From contig JANPYM010000009.1 of assembly GCA_025890175.1 (NCBI GenBank), positions 1,613,782 to 1,677,781 on the forward strand: DNA of 64,000 nucleotides, in the 5' to 3' direction. How positions within the stretch are numbered: the first letter of the stretch is position 1; every line of letters begins with the position of its first letter. The position numbers and the translations under genes are program-made. Shown here piece after piece: positions 11,501 to 23,410 of this stretch. Below the pieces are notes generated by a model that was not told the DNA's origin, did not search any database, and was given only the letters and a program-made list of their open reading frames with translations. The DNA comes from Ciborinia camelliae (lineage: Eukaryota > Ascomycota > Leotiomycetes > Helotiales > Sclerotiniaceae).

Positions 11501-14500
11501 GCGTAGGAACGCCTCAATCATTAATTTCCAATATGTGAGCGACATGCACCCCCCTAACCCACCTCGAAAACCACAACATTGTATTCTGAAACCGAAATTT
11601 CCCGCCATGGGGTGTTGGAATCCCGGCTATTTATACCCCGCATTGCAAGTCTGGGTGGGGTTGAGGAGGACATGCCCCACCCACCGTCCAGAATCTTAAT
11701 GACGCTCAACATTGCAAAGCTGCAGAGCAAGTCACTATGCTCTCCCCGAAGGAGAGGACAAGAGTCGAGCAGAGGAGTACCGGTAAATTTCCATGAACAA
11801 GTGGCAATGAGTATTGTCCTACATACGGCAAACCATCCACGCAGCTGATATCAACTAGGCATTCCCATTGAGCCTCAAGATTGATAGGCTTGAATGCTAT
11901 AGAAGGCTTCTCCTACTTTCCATATTGGAAAACATTGCCAGTGCGGGTGTATGTATGCATTCTCTTGTGTGATTGACAGTTTAAGATTGCAAGTCCTTGC
12001 AATGAGGCATACTTTCTTGCGTGATCGGCAATTATCTCTGAGAGTTACAGTGTAAATGCAAGGCCGAGAGCCTCAAATGTTGTTCGGGGAACACCTCGGA
12101 AACGCGGCACATCCTGCATTCAGATGGATCGCGATCCATCTGGACCTTTGGGATGAGGTTGTCTGCGTATAGAGAGACTCATCTTCGATCCCCCTTTTCC
12201 CCAAAAGCAACAATTTGCGAGAGAACGTAACAGTTGCATATTGTCCCATTCAGATACCGCCACGTCTTGGAATTCAGAACCTAGCTGCCATGGGGGTTCG
12301 GGCCTGCCGAATGACCGTTTGCAGAATCACGTAGTGCGTCGGAGATGGAGAGGGAGCGGAATAGACTGCATATATGGACCGAATGAAATTTGTGTTACAG
12401 CGAATGACATATCCCATAGTATTGATAGGTAGTAATACCAACAACCCACAAACGTCTGCCTTGTTTCACGAGTTGGTGGGGGCAGTACTCATACATCTAC
12501 CTCTATTCATTCTTGGGAAAGTTGGGATATCTTGCCATTGGCGCGATTATCGCATCTTCTTGGTGTATATATGTAGGTACGAATGTTTATCCTTCGAAAT
12601 GTTGTGACACTTTGGACCACATGGCCGGGAAATCATCCCACTTCTTCTAATGACTGCAGCCGGTGCAACGAAGGTTGTAAGGTTGTGTAAGGTCTAATGG
12701 AGTGATTTATCAAGCCCCAGGAAATCTAAAGGAATCTAGATGTCAAAGTCGGTTGACGGAAAACTTGATTTTTGATAATCGCATGAGCACTAGGTACTAA
12801 TACCAAATTCCAGCTGACACAAAACGATGAGTATGAGTATGAGTATGAGCATGAGGCATGAGGCATGAGCCTGAGCCTGAGTATATTCAAGGGGGTTGAT
12901 GTTGAGATAGGTAGGTATACCTTTTTGAAGCATTATCTGTCAAGCCCTAGGATCGACCGATGGAGTAAACCTTAGGTAAGGTAAGGTTATGTGAAAAAAA
13001 AGGGTGAAATTTGAGTTTCTTTTCCCGATGATAACACGAGGCCAAGATAGGTTGGTTGCCAAGATTAGTTGCCAAGATAGGTTGCCAAGGCCGGTCACAA
13101 TTGATGATCAATTAGTAACTCTTGACTCTTATTAAACTCTTAACTCTCGAGTTGAGTTTATGTCATGTCACATGTCCAGTGGAAAGGCTGGCCAGTGTCA
13201 GGATTGTGGCTTACCTACTAGGTAGGTAGGTAGGTATGTACTATGTACCTCTATCCCAAGTAAGTAATTCCGTACCGTACCGTACCGTCCACTACCTTAT
13301 CAACAAGGATTTTCCCGATTAGTCGAATGAAGGGATCAATTGATCATCCTTTACATATTATTTTGTAAGCATGTGCAAAATGACGTTGACCCTTGTTTCT
13401 TTGATGATATTTCGTCATTGTGGACATGGAAAAAGTATCGATATGGTAACACTGCCTAGAAAGGGAAAGAGGTCATAAAATTTCCTATCATCACAACATA
13501 CCTAGATAGGTATCATCTCTTCTACGTCGGTACCTCCTACCTACCAAGCACTTTTACCCCTTTATCCTTTATTATCCTTTTTTTTTACCCACAATATACA
13601 TCAGGTATATAGCTACCTAGAGTCCAGACAGATATCAATCAAATTTACGGGAAAGGGAAAGGGAAAGGGAAAAGGAAAGTCTAGAGTCAACGTCTACAAA
13701 CAATACCGCTATCCCTCAGATATCTATCTATATTAGGTATAGTATATCAGTTGTGATCAAGATATACATATATACCTATCTATCTATCACCTACATATGG
13801 TACATACCTACATACATCCTTACGGAGTACTGGTCATGAACCCCTTGAAATCACAAATAGAAGAAGTTCAAAACATTCTTAGCATTTTCCATTGAACCCA
13901 ACAGATCAGATGTCTACAGGTTCGTATCACAAACAAATGAAGATTGGTCCAGAGCCTAGATCTAGATCGACTAGATAATATTATATTATATTATATTACT
14001 ACTAGGTACCTTGACCTATTGCACCAAGTAAATCAAGGTAACAATTTAACAATTTAACAACAGGTCACTCAAAGACTTTTGTTTTCGTTTGTTCCCATGA
14101 TACATTATGATAGATATCTAGTATTCAAAAGACTCACTCACCATGCTGTGTCCACAAGAGAGGAGAACGAACCTGGAGAAGAGAGGAATTCTAAGATTCT
14201 ATTATCAACCGACAGAATACCTACCTTGGTATACATATAATGCAAAAGAAACACCGTAAGTCTGTAACCGTAACCCCACCATCTGCCCATCATGTATCTA
14301 TCTGCTCACCCATCCACTCCAAAATTGAAGATCGGGGACATCTCGTTCTACTTTCCTTTTTTGCAATACATATTGGCATACTTTGACATTTCGGAATGTT
14401 GGGCATGCCTTTCTTGTGACCTCCATGACTCCTTTGGGAAGAAAGAAAGAAAAAGGAAGAAAGGATAATGGAAAGATTCTTGATGATCTGACAATCAAAA

Positions 14501-15615
14501 GTACTCTGAAACTAACCAACATTCAACATTGAGCATTGCTCGAGGGAATCTCCGTGGTATTGTTAGGTTAATGCTTGTAAATAGAGTCTAGATGTTGCTT
14601 GCAATCTTACCCGTCCCGTTTCTCCTTCTCCTTCTCCTTCTCCTTAGACCTTTTCTTATGCCTGGTCCGGTCTAATCTAATATTTATATATATTTAATAA
14701 ATCTGGACATCAACATAATATATATATACTTTCTGTACAGGACAGCACAGGACAGGAGATTCCAATTGTGATTCGGACCTTGAGATATTAAATACTACCT
14801 AGGTATACATATATATAAGATTACATACAGTAGATGTATATATGTGCATTGTGATTATAACTCGCCCTTCCTAATAATATATTCAAAATTAAAAAAAAAG
14901 GCTGATAGGATCACATCTGGACAATCTGGAACGATCCTTCCATTGTAATTCGCACCGGTACAATATCAATTCCCACAGATATATATGATAATTATAGACC
15001 AGATCCAAGGGTTGACAATCATACAACATTATACAATAATAATTGAGATTTGTTGTGGGGATTGGGACTCTTGATTTCCGGAGAAGTATTCAACACATTA
15101 TTCATATTCACATTCACCACATTATTACCTACCTATTCACTACTTTCTTCATACCTACCTTATTCACTTCACACCACACCACATCACACCAATACCACAC
15201 CTTTTTTTATCACCAACCATTTTACTCTTCGTCGCCCTCACCCTCACCCTCACTCTCACCCAAAGTTCTTGTAAAGGAAGTAGAAAAGGACCACCCGACC
15301 ACCCAATCACCAACTAGAACTTTTCTCGGCTTCTCCCATATTTCCCACTTTCCACTAGGCTATTCAGATTTAGACGAAAGTTACTTGAGTACCTTAGGTA
15401 TTATTATTATTATTATCATAATTATTCCATCAGTCTTCCAACGCCAAGTTCCTTCAACCCTGCCTTACGTTTACATTCTATATCCACCCCACCATCTTGA
15501 TCAGAAGCAAGTTAAACCCACTACTGAACAACTTTCCAAAAAAATCACTACATATTATTTCTTGATCTGTTGAACGACAAAACTTTGGTTGTGTCGTTCA
15601 TGCAAAATCATCACA
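8526..15615. other. Seven-kilobase stretch without a recognisable gene, rich in simple repeats
   Basis: Only short frames (mostly under 100 residues) occur, with none of the length, codon character or motifs of the surrounding genes. It contains ATCAG repeats (about 9099-9118), T-rich A/T runs (10106-10130), GATTTTGTT repeats (10228-10290), a perfect 22-nt palindrome (12121-12142), GAGTAT-type repeats (12830-12885), TAGG runs (about 13212-13238), GGGAAA repeats (13650-13680), TCTCCT repeats (about 14620-14645), an ATT run (15400-15425) and one ACCTAGGTA word (14797-14805). The last ~600 bases before 15616 are C/T-rich and look like a long leader or promoter of the ypd1 gene. A non-coding RNA or an unrecognised spliced gene cannot be excluded. 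Confidence 0.55.
12121..12142. repeat. Perfect 22-nt palindrome
   Basis: The two 11-base halves (CAGATGGATCG and its exact reverse complement) meet without a spacer. The core is ATCGCGAT. The flanking bases do not extend the symmetry. It lies in the gene-free stretch, about 1 kb from any frame of note. Confidence 0.9.
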
Positions 15616-16421
15616 ATGTCCTCTTCCACTTCCACTTCCACTGCTACGACAACTCCGACATCAAAGACTGTAACGGCACCGGCACCGGCACCGGTACCAG
15701 CACCGGCACCAGCACCAGTACCAAAACCCGAACCTGTCAAAGAAAAATCTCCAGTTCCTGTTGTTCCACCACCCAAAGTTGAAGAAGAAGAAGATGATGA
15801 TATTGATGAAAGGGTAAATATCTCCTTGCGCATTCTCTAACCCTAAGTTTACAACCCAAACAGAGTTAAACTGACTCGGCGCAAAACAGAGTGATGACGG
15901 TTCCGTTGGTCCACCAGATCTCGGGGATAATATCGATGCAGCTACCTTCGAGCAAATTCTAGAGATGGATGATGATGAAGATGAGCGAGAATTCAGTCGT
16001 TCTATCGTTTTTGGATTTTTTGAGCAGGCCGAACAAACCTTTACCAAAATGGATGATGCACTGTAAGTGGGGCGCGTTTATGTGTGTGTCGATCGACATA
16101 CATAATATATAATAGGAAAATGGGCATATGCGGATGCAAGCACGAATACAAATACTGACACTGTGCAGTAAGGAGGGCGATCTGGCAACACTTTCTTCGC
16201 TCGGTCATTTCTTGAAGGGATCCTCGGCAACATTGGGATTGACAAAGGTCAAGGATAGCTGTGAAAAGATTCAACATTACGGACAGAAGAAAGATGAAGC
16301 TGGCACAACCGATGAACCCGACGAGGAGAAGTGTTTGGCTAGGATTAAGGAAACATTGGAATCGGTAAAGGAGGAATATGAGGAGGTTGAGAAGGTCTTG
16401 AAGAAGTTTTATGCCACTTGA
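15616..16421 (+). CDS. ypd1: Histidine phosphotransfer protein Ypd1 (three exons)
   Basis: Exons 15616-15813, 15890-16062 and 16169-16421 give 207 residues; GT..AG ends and phases agree. Residues ~80-205 form an HPt helical bundle. The phospho-acceptor motif is GHFLKGSSATLG with His137 as the expected acceptor, and it lies next to the exon 2/3 junction. In fungi Ypd1 shuttles phosphate between hybrid histidine kinases and the response regulators Ssk1 and Skn7, controlling the HOG osmostress MAP kinase path; that is family knowledge. The N-terminal ~65 residues are an extension of Ser/Thr then alternating Ala-Pro/Val-Pro repeats and an acidic stretch, coded by a CCGGCA-type minisatellite, and yeast Ypd1 (167 residues) lacks it. 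It converges on the gene at 17175. Confidence 0.93.
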
Positions 16422-17174
16422 AGGACGGCCGTATACACACACCCCCCAAAAAAACACCATGATGGAGGATCGTTTTCGTGCTTGAGGCTATCTGATGTGG
16501 CAGAAGCAACAAAAAAGTATTGCCTATAGGGGCTCTTGTGACGACATTGAAGTTGATGCAGGAGCACTGTACTTCTCTTACAAAACAAGCTCCCCATAGC
16601 TCAGGCGTCTCGGATTGCATTCACATACTCTACGTCGTCTGGAAATGGCATATATGGTTTTTTACGGATTTTTTTTGGCTTTTGATTGGTCCTCAATGAA
16701 GGAATTATTTTCTTTTGTTTTTGACTTCTCTTTTTCCTCGAGTTTATCTACGGATGACGGAAGTTGAGGAGGGGTTTTAGTTAGATGAGGTGATGAGGTG
16801 ATGATTTACCAGACTTAAATCGTGGTTACTCAGCACATGAAGTCACGACAGATGCATCAAATCAGAAGATTCATTTACTTCCGATTTTGGCAATTATTCT
16901 CCGATGATGCGTTTTGTACTCCAAAAGTGATTCGGAGATTCAGGGCAGAAGATAAGATGTAGGAAATGGACAGGCTGTTCGATTTCTTAATCTCCGATTC
17001 CTGTTTTCCAAAACAGAGATTCTATTTCCTATCTTCGCTTCTATTCTCTCTTCTTAACCCGCGGAGCACATATGTTGTAGCATTTTTCACAATATGCCTA
17101 GCTCTACCTTTTCCCAGATAGCCCCAATACCACCAATAGAATGCCGTCTCCATCATCTCATCCACCTCCACCAC
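16422..17174. other. Convergent 3' intergenic region
   Basis: Lies between the 3' ends of ypd1 (+) and the 2H phosphoesterase (-). No gene seen. An imperfect inverted repeat (GATTCGGAGATT near 16930 against AATCTCCGATTC near 16990, one mismatch) could form a hairpin in either transcript. Confidence 0.5.
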
Positions 17175-18203
17175 TCAAACCCAAGGCACATCAACCTCAG
17201 CCTCAATCTCATATTCCTCCTCCCCATTACCCCCCTTCTTCTTCGCTCCCATCCTACATATCGCCACTTTCTCAATCCTTACATGGCGCATCCATTCGTA
17301 GTCTTTGTATTTCGAGATAATATCTCGTGCGTCGAATGTTAGACGCGCGCGGTGCCTGCCGTGGCCTTCGTCTCTTCCTCCTCTACCCCCTCTACCCCCT
17401 CTACCTCCTCTCCCTCCTCCCCCTCCTCTGTCTCCTCTACCTCCTCGTGAATTTTCTTCTACTTTTTGAGTTTGTGCCTCGTTGGGGAGGGATGAGCCAA
17501 CCCTTGCATTTTTAATTAGGTCACCAGGTCGCTGCTCACCAGTTGGTTGCTCGCTAGCTTGTGCCTTATCACCTCCTCCCCTGACATCTTGCCGCACTCC
17601 AGGCACATAAATCGTGTTAACAATCGTAGCATGCAACAACAAGCCCCTCCCGTTCTCTTCGGGTAACATATACCCGGCGTTTGTGAAGATATCTTTGAGC
17701 GATTGACAGAAATTTTGCAAATGGGATGAGGGGTCGAGAGGGGAGGCGTAGAGGATAGAGGTTTGCCAGGGTTGGTGCATGGGGTAGAGAGATGCGAGGG
17801 TTATTTGTAGGGGTGATGAGGGGGGCGCTGGTGTTATTATCTTTTGATTGGGGTTTGCTTCGGAAGGAGAGAAATCTACGCGGGAGGGAGGAGGATGAGA
17901 TGGAGATGGAGAAATAGATGGAGATGGAGATGAAAAGATGTTTTTCAATACCTCCATTGCCCCTTGAATCCTTTCGGAACTCTCCAAACTCATCACTCCA
18001 ATCGTTAAATGTAAGGTTCCTAGAGGTCTAATGGCCTTTTCTGGTATCGATATCCTATCAGGAAACTCTTCAGTAGTGGGCCTGGTGACATCTTGCTTGA
18101 ATTTATCGAGAGAGTTCTGGAGTTGAGGACGTGATGTCGGTGTCACGAGGGGGATGCACAGGAAATGGGTTAGACGGGGTCGAGGAGGTGCTTTGGGTGG
18201 CAT
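17175..18203 (-). CDS. 2H phosphoesterase of the AKAP7/ASCC1 type with an internal RGG box
   Basis: Single-exon frame of 342 residues. It carries both HxT motifs that define 2H phosphoesterases: LHLTIGV (His65, Thr67) and LHATIVNT (His191, Thr193). The domain is closed by the family's C-terminal block around DYEWMRHVRIEKVAICRMGAK (residues ~301-321, given here as landmark). Members are 2',5'-RNA-ligase-like and 2'-phosphodiesterase-like proteins; in animals ASCC1 belongs to the ASC-1 complex of transcription and alkylation repair. Between the second HxT and the C-terminal block is an insert (about 205-285) ending in an RGG/GRGG array (253-277), an RNA-binding type of repeat. Residues ~92-130 hold a Ser/Pro-rich loop. 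Substrate is unknown. The plus strand over the RGG array is C-rich and gives misleading frames. Confidence 0.85.
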   Translation of the reverse strand: MPPKAPPRPRLTHFLCIPLVTPTSRPQLQNSLDKFKQDVTRPTTEEFPDRISIPEKAIRPLGTLHLTIGVMSLESSERIQGAMEVLKNIFSSPSPSISPSPSHPPPSRVDFSPSEANPNQKIITPAPPSSPLQITLASLYPMHQPWQTSILYASPLDPSSHLQNFCQSLKDIFTNAGYMLPEENGRGLLLHATIVNTIYVPGVRQDVRGGGDKAQASEQPTGEQRPGDLIKNARVGSSLPNEAQTQKVEENSRGGRGDRGGGGGRGGRGGRGGRGGRDEGHGRHRARLTFDARDIISKYKDYEWMRHVRIEKVAICRMGAKKKGGNGEEEYEIEAEVDVPWV

Positions 18204-19321
18204 ATTAAGGGGTTTGATTGATTGGATTTGGGGTTTGGGAAGCTATTTGGGAGTGGGATTAAGGTATGTGTAAAAGTGTAATGGGAGTGTAGTGAATGGA
18301 GGTTTGAATCTCCATACGGTATTAAAGAGGTGATTTATTAGATGTTGCATTGTATTAATAGTACCTAGGTAGGTATTGTACCCCGCAATCTCACGTTTTG
18401 ACGTAAGGACAAGAATACTGGTGAATATTTAATCTCTCTATAACTTTCTAGAAATTATAAAGAGGATATGAGGACATTCACATTTCGATTATTGGATAAC
18501 ATAAATCCATTGCATTGCATTACCCAATACTATACTGTACTATTCTATTCCTCGCCCATATATTTTCGAAAATCCAACACCTCACACCTCAAACCTCAAA
18601 TCTATCATTGATCGATATCGATATCATCCGCATCATATAAAACAAACCACCGTAGATCTCCCGCCTGTTCTGAACTAATGGAACCCCAAACCCCTTACGC
18701 TTATTAATTACCTAATTGACGTACCGGACCTATCCATCGAGCACGCACCCACGCACCCGCTAACCTAACCTAACCTAGCCAACCCAACCCAACCCAACCC
18801 AACCCACCTGCCTAGGTACCGAAAAACCATATTCCGCGCTTAACCACCTGCAAACATCTTCACTTCCAGGCAGCAGTTTAAGAACCTCTCATCTCTCTTC
18901 AAATTATCAACAATACCACACACGATATTTCCGTAAGTGAGTTTTTTCATTTCCGTATTTCCTTTTTTTCGATGTCTCTTCTCCGTCTTTCATTTCTTGA
19001 CTTTCTTTTCATGTTTCGTTTGTGATTTATTATATACTGGGTAGACAGATTACTACATATAGTATGCTATCTTCATTTTTGTTTCGTGGTGCGCTTTCAC
19101 TTGAAGATTGAGAGTTGATGCTTTGGTGAATGCGACTCATTGCGATTGCCGATACACGGAGCTCCCTCTTCTCAGCTACCTTACCCCAGTCCCTAGGCAA
19201 TTGAGGTTTCATACGAAACATTACGGTATTTGTATAACGCTGTGCCTACCACGGAGGTACACATATCCATTCGGTCACTATAAGAAAAGGAAAGAGACAC
19301 CCTTCTCTCACAACCACAACA
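18204..19321. other. Divergent intergenic region with pentameric repeats
   Basis: Separates the divergent genes at 17175 (-) and 19322 (+), so it carries both promoters. It holds one ACCTAGGTA word (18363-18371) and a run of CCTAA then CCAAC pentamers (about 18764-18806). No gene seen. Confidence 0.5.
18764..18806. repeat. CCTAA / CCAAC pentamer array
   Basis: Three units of the form AACCT followed by about six AACCC units. It superficially resembles telomeric CCCTAA, but the unit is five bases long and the run is short. Confidence 0.75.
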
Positions 19322-21044
19322 ATGAGCGCCAAAGAAAATAAACACTCGCTGAAATCCTCATCCTCTCGCATCGATACTTCGAGTCTTACTTCTACTTCAA
19401 ATCCAATCTCGCATCGCGCTGCTGCTTCCACATCTACATCCGAATCTGCTATCACAGAATCACAATCCTCCGATTACAACCCTCCAACTATATCGAGTAC
19501 AACCCAATTTCAACCCTCTTCAGAAATAACCGCACCACCACGCGTTCGCCTTTCGTACTCCAATCCAAAATCTATAACCCATCCAACATCCCTCCCACCA
19601 GGAAGTAGCATCCCCATCTCCACCTCTCACCCCGGACCTCGATCCCAAACTCCTCCTCCCCCAAACTCAATCTCCCACGACCCCGAAGGCGTCTCACCCC
19701 TCTCCTCCGATCCTGACTCCGACACGGAGTCTAGCCCCGAATCCCAAATTCAAAACCTAACCACCTCCCTTCTGCACACGCGCGAAACGCTGCATCTCCT
19801 TCAAAACGCACATACGACCCTGCACAACACCTATCTCGCGGCCGACACACAACTCCGAATTTTACGTTCTACGCATGCAAATTGCCCCAGCTCAGGCGAG
19901 GTACAAAGTAGAATTGAAGCATTGATGTTGGAACGGGATGCATTTCGCGAAGCGTATAATGAGGCGATGGGCGAGATGCGGGAGAAGGATGAGGAGATTA
20001 TTGCGTTGAGGGGACAGGTTAGGGGGCTGAAGGAGTGGGTTAGTAGTAGTGGACGGGGTGGTGTCGGGGGAGAACAGGTGACTGATGAGGTGGTTGGGGA
20101 GAGGATGCAGTGGATTGGGAATGCGCTGCAGAATTGGGTGATTTCGAATTTTAGGAGAGCAAGAATTGGTAGGTTGGGAGCTCTTCTTTTGGCACTTTCG
20201 CATATTGAAGGGGGGGTCTCATGAAAGAATGCTTGTGGGAAATGTGTAGATGCTTTATTACTATTGATAGTGTGGTATAATGTGGTATAGTCATGTGTTG
20301 GATCAAACTGACTTGTAATAGATTTAGACAAAGCTTCGGATGATGCACGCCAACAGTTGGAGCGATGGGTACCAACATATGAACATTTAGCAACATTGTC
20401 TAAAATCAACTTCATACGATCACTTGTATCAAGTCTGTTGGTATTTGATATCTTCCAAGCATATTTCGTTGGCCTCCCAGAACAACAAGCACAGGAGCTC
20501 GCGAAAACGGAAATAACCTTGGGTTCTTATGGTAAGAAACGCAATCCTAGTAGTCGGAGGTTAAAAAAACTGATCGAGATGTGAAGGTTCCGAAGAGGCC
20601 ATGAACCAATGGCGTTCTACCACACTCGCAATTTTGTTAAAAGAAGCTCCCGAAAAGCTCAAAACAGAAACCGCCACTGTTATTAATACTGTTATTGCGC
20701 AACTCAACAGTTTACTGGATCCGATCTGTGATGTCCAGAGTTCCGAAGCTAGAGATCAATCATTGAAAACAATAATAAATACCGCCATTGACCTTTCTCG
20801 ATTATTGAGAGTTCAAAAGGCGCATTTTGGTATCATGATGCCTATGATTGAACACCATCAAAGGACCATGTTTGACGCAGAGAAAATGGAAGATATTGGG
20901 GGAGAGGATGAAGATACCTTGAACGAGCGAGAAATTAGCTGCGTGACATTTCCTGGGATCATGAAAGCCGGAGATGAAAATGGGGAACGAAACCATTTGG
21001 TAAATGTTGTTGCGAAGATGAAAGTACTTTGCGCCCCTGATTGA
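19322..21044 (+). CDS. Coiled-coil protein of unknown function (three exons)
   Basis: Exons 19322-20168, 20322-20531 and 20587-21044 give 504 residues; both introns are phase 1 with GTAGGT and GTAAGA donors. Residues 1-135 are Ser/Thr/Pro-rich and probably disordered. Residues ~138-245 are heptad-rich (ESQIQNLTTSLLHTRETLHL and RIEALMLERDAFREAYNEAM) and form a likely coiled coil. The C-terminal half is a helical bundle-like region with conserved-looking WVPTYEHL and AMNQWRSTTLAILL segments. There is no signal, membrane span or known motif. The splice joins restore a continuous helical protein, which supports the model. I do not recognise the family. Confidence 0.78.
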
Positions 21045-23410
21045 AGGGCAAGAGAGAAAGTAGTATCATCATGTCCGATTGCACAAAAGGGATCCCGCAG
21101 ATGAGGGTGGAGAACTTCTCATTGCTACGCAGCTATGTGACTCAAGCGCTCATGCAATGAGCATGGAAAGTCTTGAGTGATAGGCTAGGCCATATCTTCA
21201 GATAGTAAATCTAACAGATATATTGGAAGAGCTGTGACGATCCTAACAAACAAACATATATATGCATGTATACGTGTACCCAGCATGGTCAAATATATGA
21301 ACGTTACACCGATACCGTGATTAGCCGTTGGAGATTCTCGCTTAATTCCCAAAGCTGTGTCGAACTGACCTCGGGAGGCTCTGCTGCTCTGCTCACTAAG
21401 CATCCTGCCACTTCAAAATCTTTGGTAAGTGCGGGGTTTGGGTTTTGGGCATGGGCCCTGCGAGAAGAACCAAATTCCTAACTTTATTCTTGGGCTTGAC
21501 CCATTACTATGCATACTATGGCGTATGTGGTTGCGTCGATGCTTTGCATTTATGATTGACGATAATATCGAATTTTGTTTTTCGACTAGTGCGCCGGGTC
21601 ATCAATTTGGCCGCTGTCACCGTTTTCTGAGACCTGGACCGAGAGTTTGCAGTACTGCAGATGTCGTATTCTAACCTGGGGGAGCTGCGCTGGAATTAAT
21701 CTCGGCGATAACCCATGAAATTCTGTGGGATTTCATATCGATGATAAGAAAGGCATGTCACGAGAGAAGCCTCCTGAATTTGGAGACGAAATAACTCCTA
21801 AAAGCCTGTTGGCGTTAATCATAAGGGAATGATTGGCGTGCAGGATAGCCGCCGTTTGAGTCAAAACAATTATGCTTGTTGACCGAGTAGACATAACATC
21901 GAATAGGAATGTCAACCATTTGCTGCCGTAGCCCATCTGAATTGGTTATGGTCTGATGATCCGACAGTTCTAGGAAATAGTTTCTTCTCACCTCCTCATC
22001 CGTGACATTCGTTGGTTTGTGTCCATTCAAGAATATGAATGCAAGCCCAAGAAGCGGTGTGGAGTTTCGTGGGTGAAAGCGTTGATAGATATTGCCGAAG
22101 CTTTCAGAAACCACTAATTTGCAGGGTCGACGGGTGGTTACATGCAGCAAAAGCATAGGCGTGCATTTGCATTTGCATTTGCATGTCCTCGTTCCAACAA
22201 TCTAAATTCGAGCAATTTATTTGTTTAGATAACGATTCGAAGCATGTATGAACATCAATGTTTGCTTGTGCTGGATCGGAGTGTAGCAATATCGAGGCCC
22301 TTGTTATCCTTGTCTCTGTGGGTGCAGGTGTGTGGTGGTGGATATAGATGTGGTCGGGTTTTGGGCCGATGGAACCATTGCTCGCAAAATGACGAATGAG
22401 TGCTCCGCTAGAAAAAGAACTGTTTCATGCCCATGAATAGAAGCGATTGAATAGAATATCGGAAAAGAATGAAGAAAGGAAGAGATATCCCGAAGTTCAT
22501 CTGAGTCTTGCACTAAGATAAAATGAAAGTAAGTGATGATGGTGGTGGTGTTTAGATACCTAGGTTATTAATACCTTCTCTTTTGCTTCTTTAACCACCC
22601 TCGTTCTTCCTTTAAGAACGAACCGTCAACTACCTATTAAATTAATATCTTGGTATTTTCTCTTTGAACTTTCGGAAGACAACAACTAAGAAAGAGGAAG
22701 AGGAAGAACGAGACGACACTTCGATTGATTGTTCAATCCTATTTGTTTATTTGGGGTTTTGTTGTTTACCTATTGTTTCCAGAGAAGTGGAGAGAGAGGA
22801 GGAGGAGGAGAGGAGAGGACCTCGGGACCGACCGCTCGTGCTTGTTGCACAGGAAACCTGGGGAAAAAGCGAGTATTCCACGCTACTTTGCAGGTGGTTT
22901 AGAGTTCCTTCGGATTTCGTCCCGTCCCTGTTGTCAAGTAAATTCCCCGGTCACCCCGCAAAATTGCGAAATATCAATCACCTAAAAAGATAAATCACTA
23001 CCATCACCACCATCACTACCACCACTACCACCACCCATCATCACTACCAAAACCATAATAATCATCGCAATCATCGACCACCCACAAGAAAATAACACAA
23101 CGCCGGACTTTCTAGACCATAAATCATAGGTCATACCTAGGTCAGTATTGATTGAAGTTGCACGGAAGTTTGCTTTCATAGCTTTGGTACTCCTTGCTGC
23201 ATTGGTTGTATTGGTTGTCATCATATCCTCTGACATTTATCATAACTTTAGGTGGTTGCTTCCTTTCGATCAGCAAGATCGTTCTTATCTTATCGAAAAC
23301 TCTCCGCTTTCCCATCATCCATCATCCATATCATAGAAAGCTTGATCGCCATCATCAAAGGGAGAATTTGCGAAGTTTACTACTCGACTTACGCATAACT
23401 GTATGCAAAT
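21045..23410. other. Intergenic region, 2.4 kb, no gene recognised
   Basis: Only short frames without motifs. Simple-sequence tracts include TTTGCA repeats (about 22165-22185), a GAGGAG-rich run (22795-22818) and CACCAT/CACTAC runs (22995-23045). The last part, a 5' flank with C/T-rich tracts, leads into the zinc-finger gene at 23411. Confidence 0.5.

Noticed and set aside
15043..15573. 176-residue frame rich in His/Ser/Thr/Tyr upstream of ypd1
   Set aside because: It is a reading of C/T-rich low-complexity leader DNA. The composition is set by CA/CT runs, and it overlaps the expected promoter.
18764..18806. Telomere-like CCTAA/CCAAC run
   Set aside because: Units are pentamers, short and interrupted; not a telomere or a fusion point.
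22664..22993. 109-residue frame with Glu/Arg runs before the zinc-finger gene
   Set aside because: Composition follows a GAGGAG-rich tract; no motif and no splice-compatible continuation.
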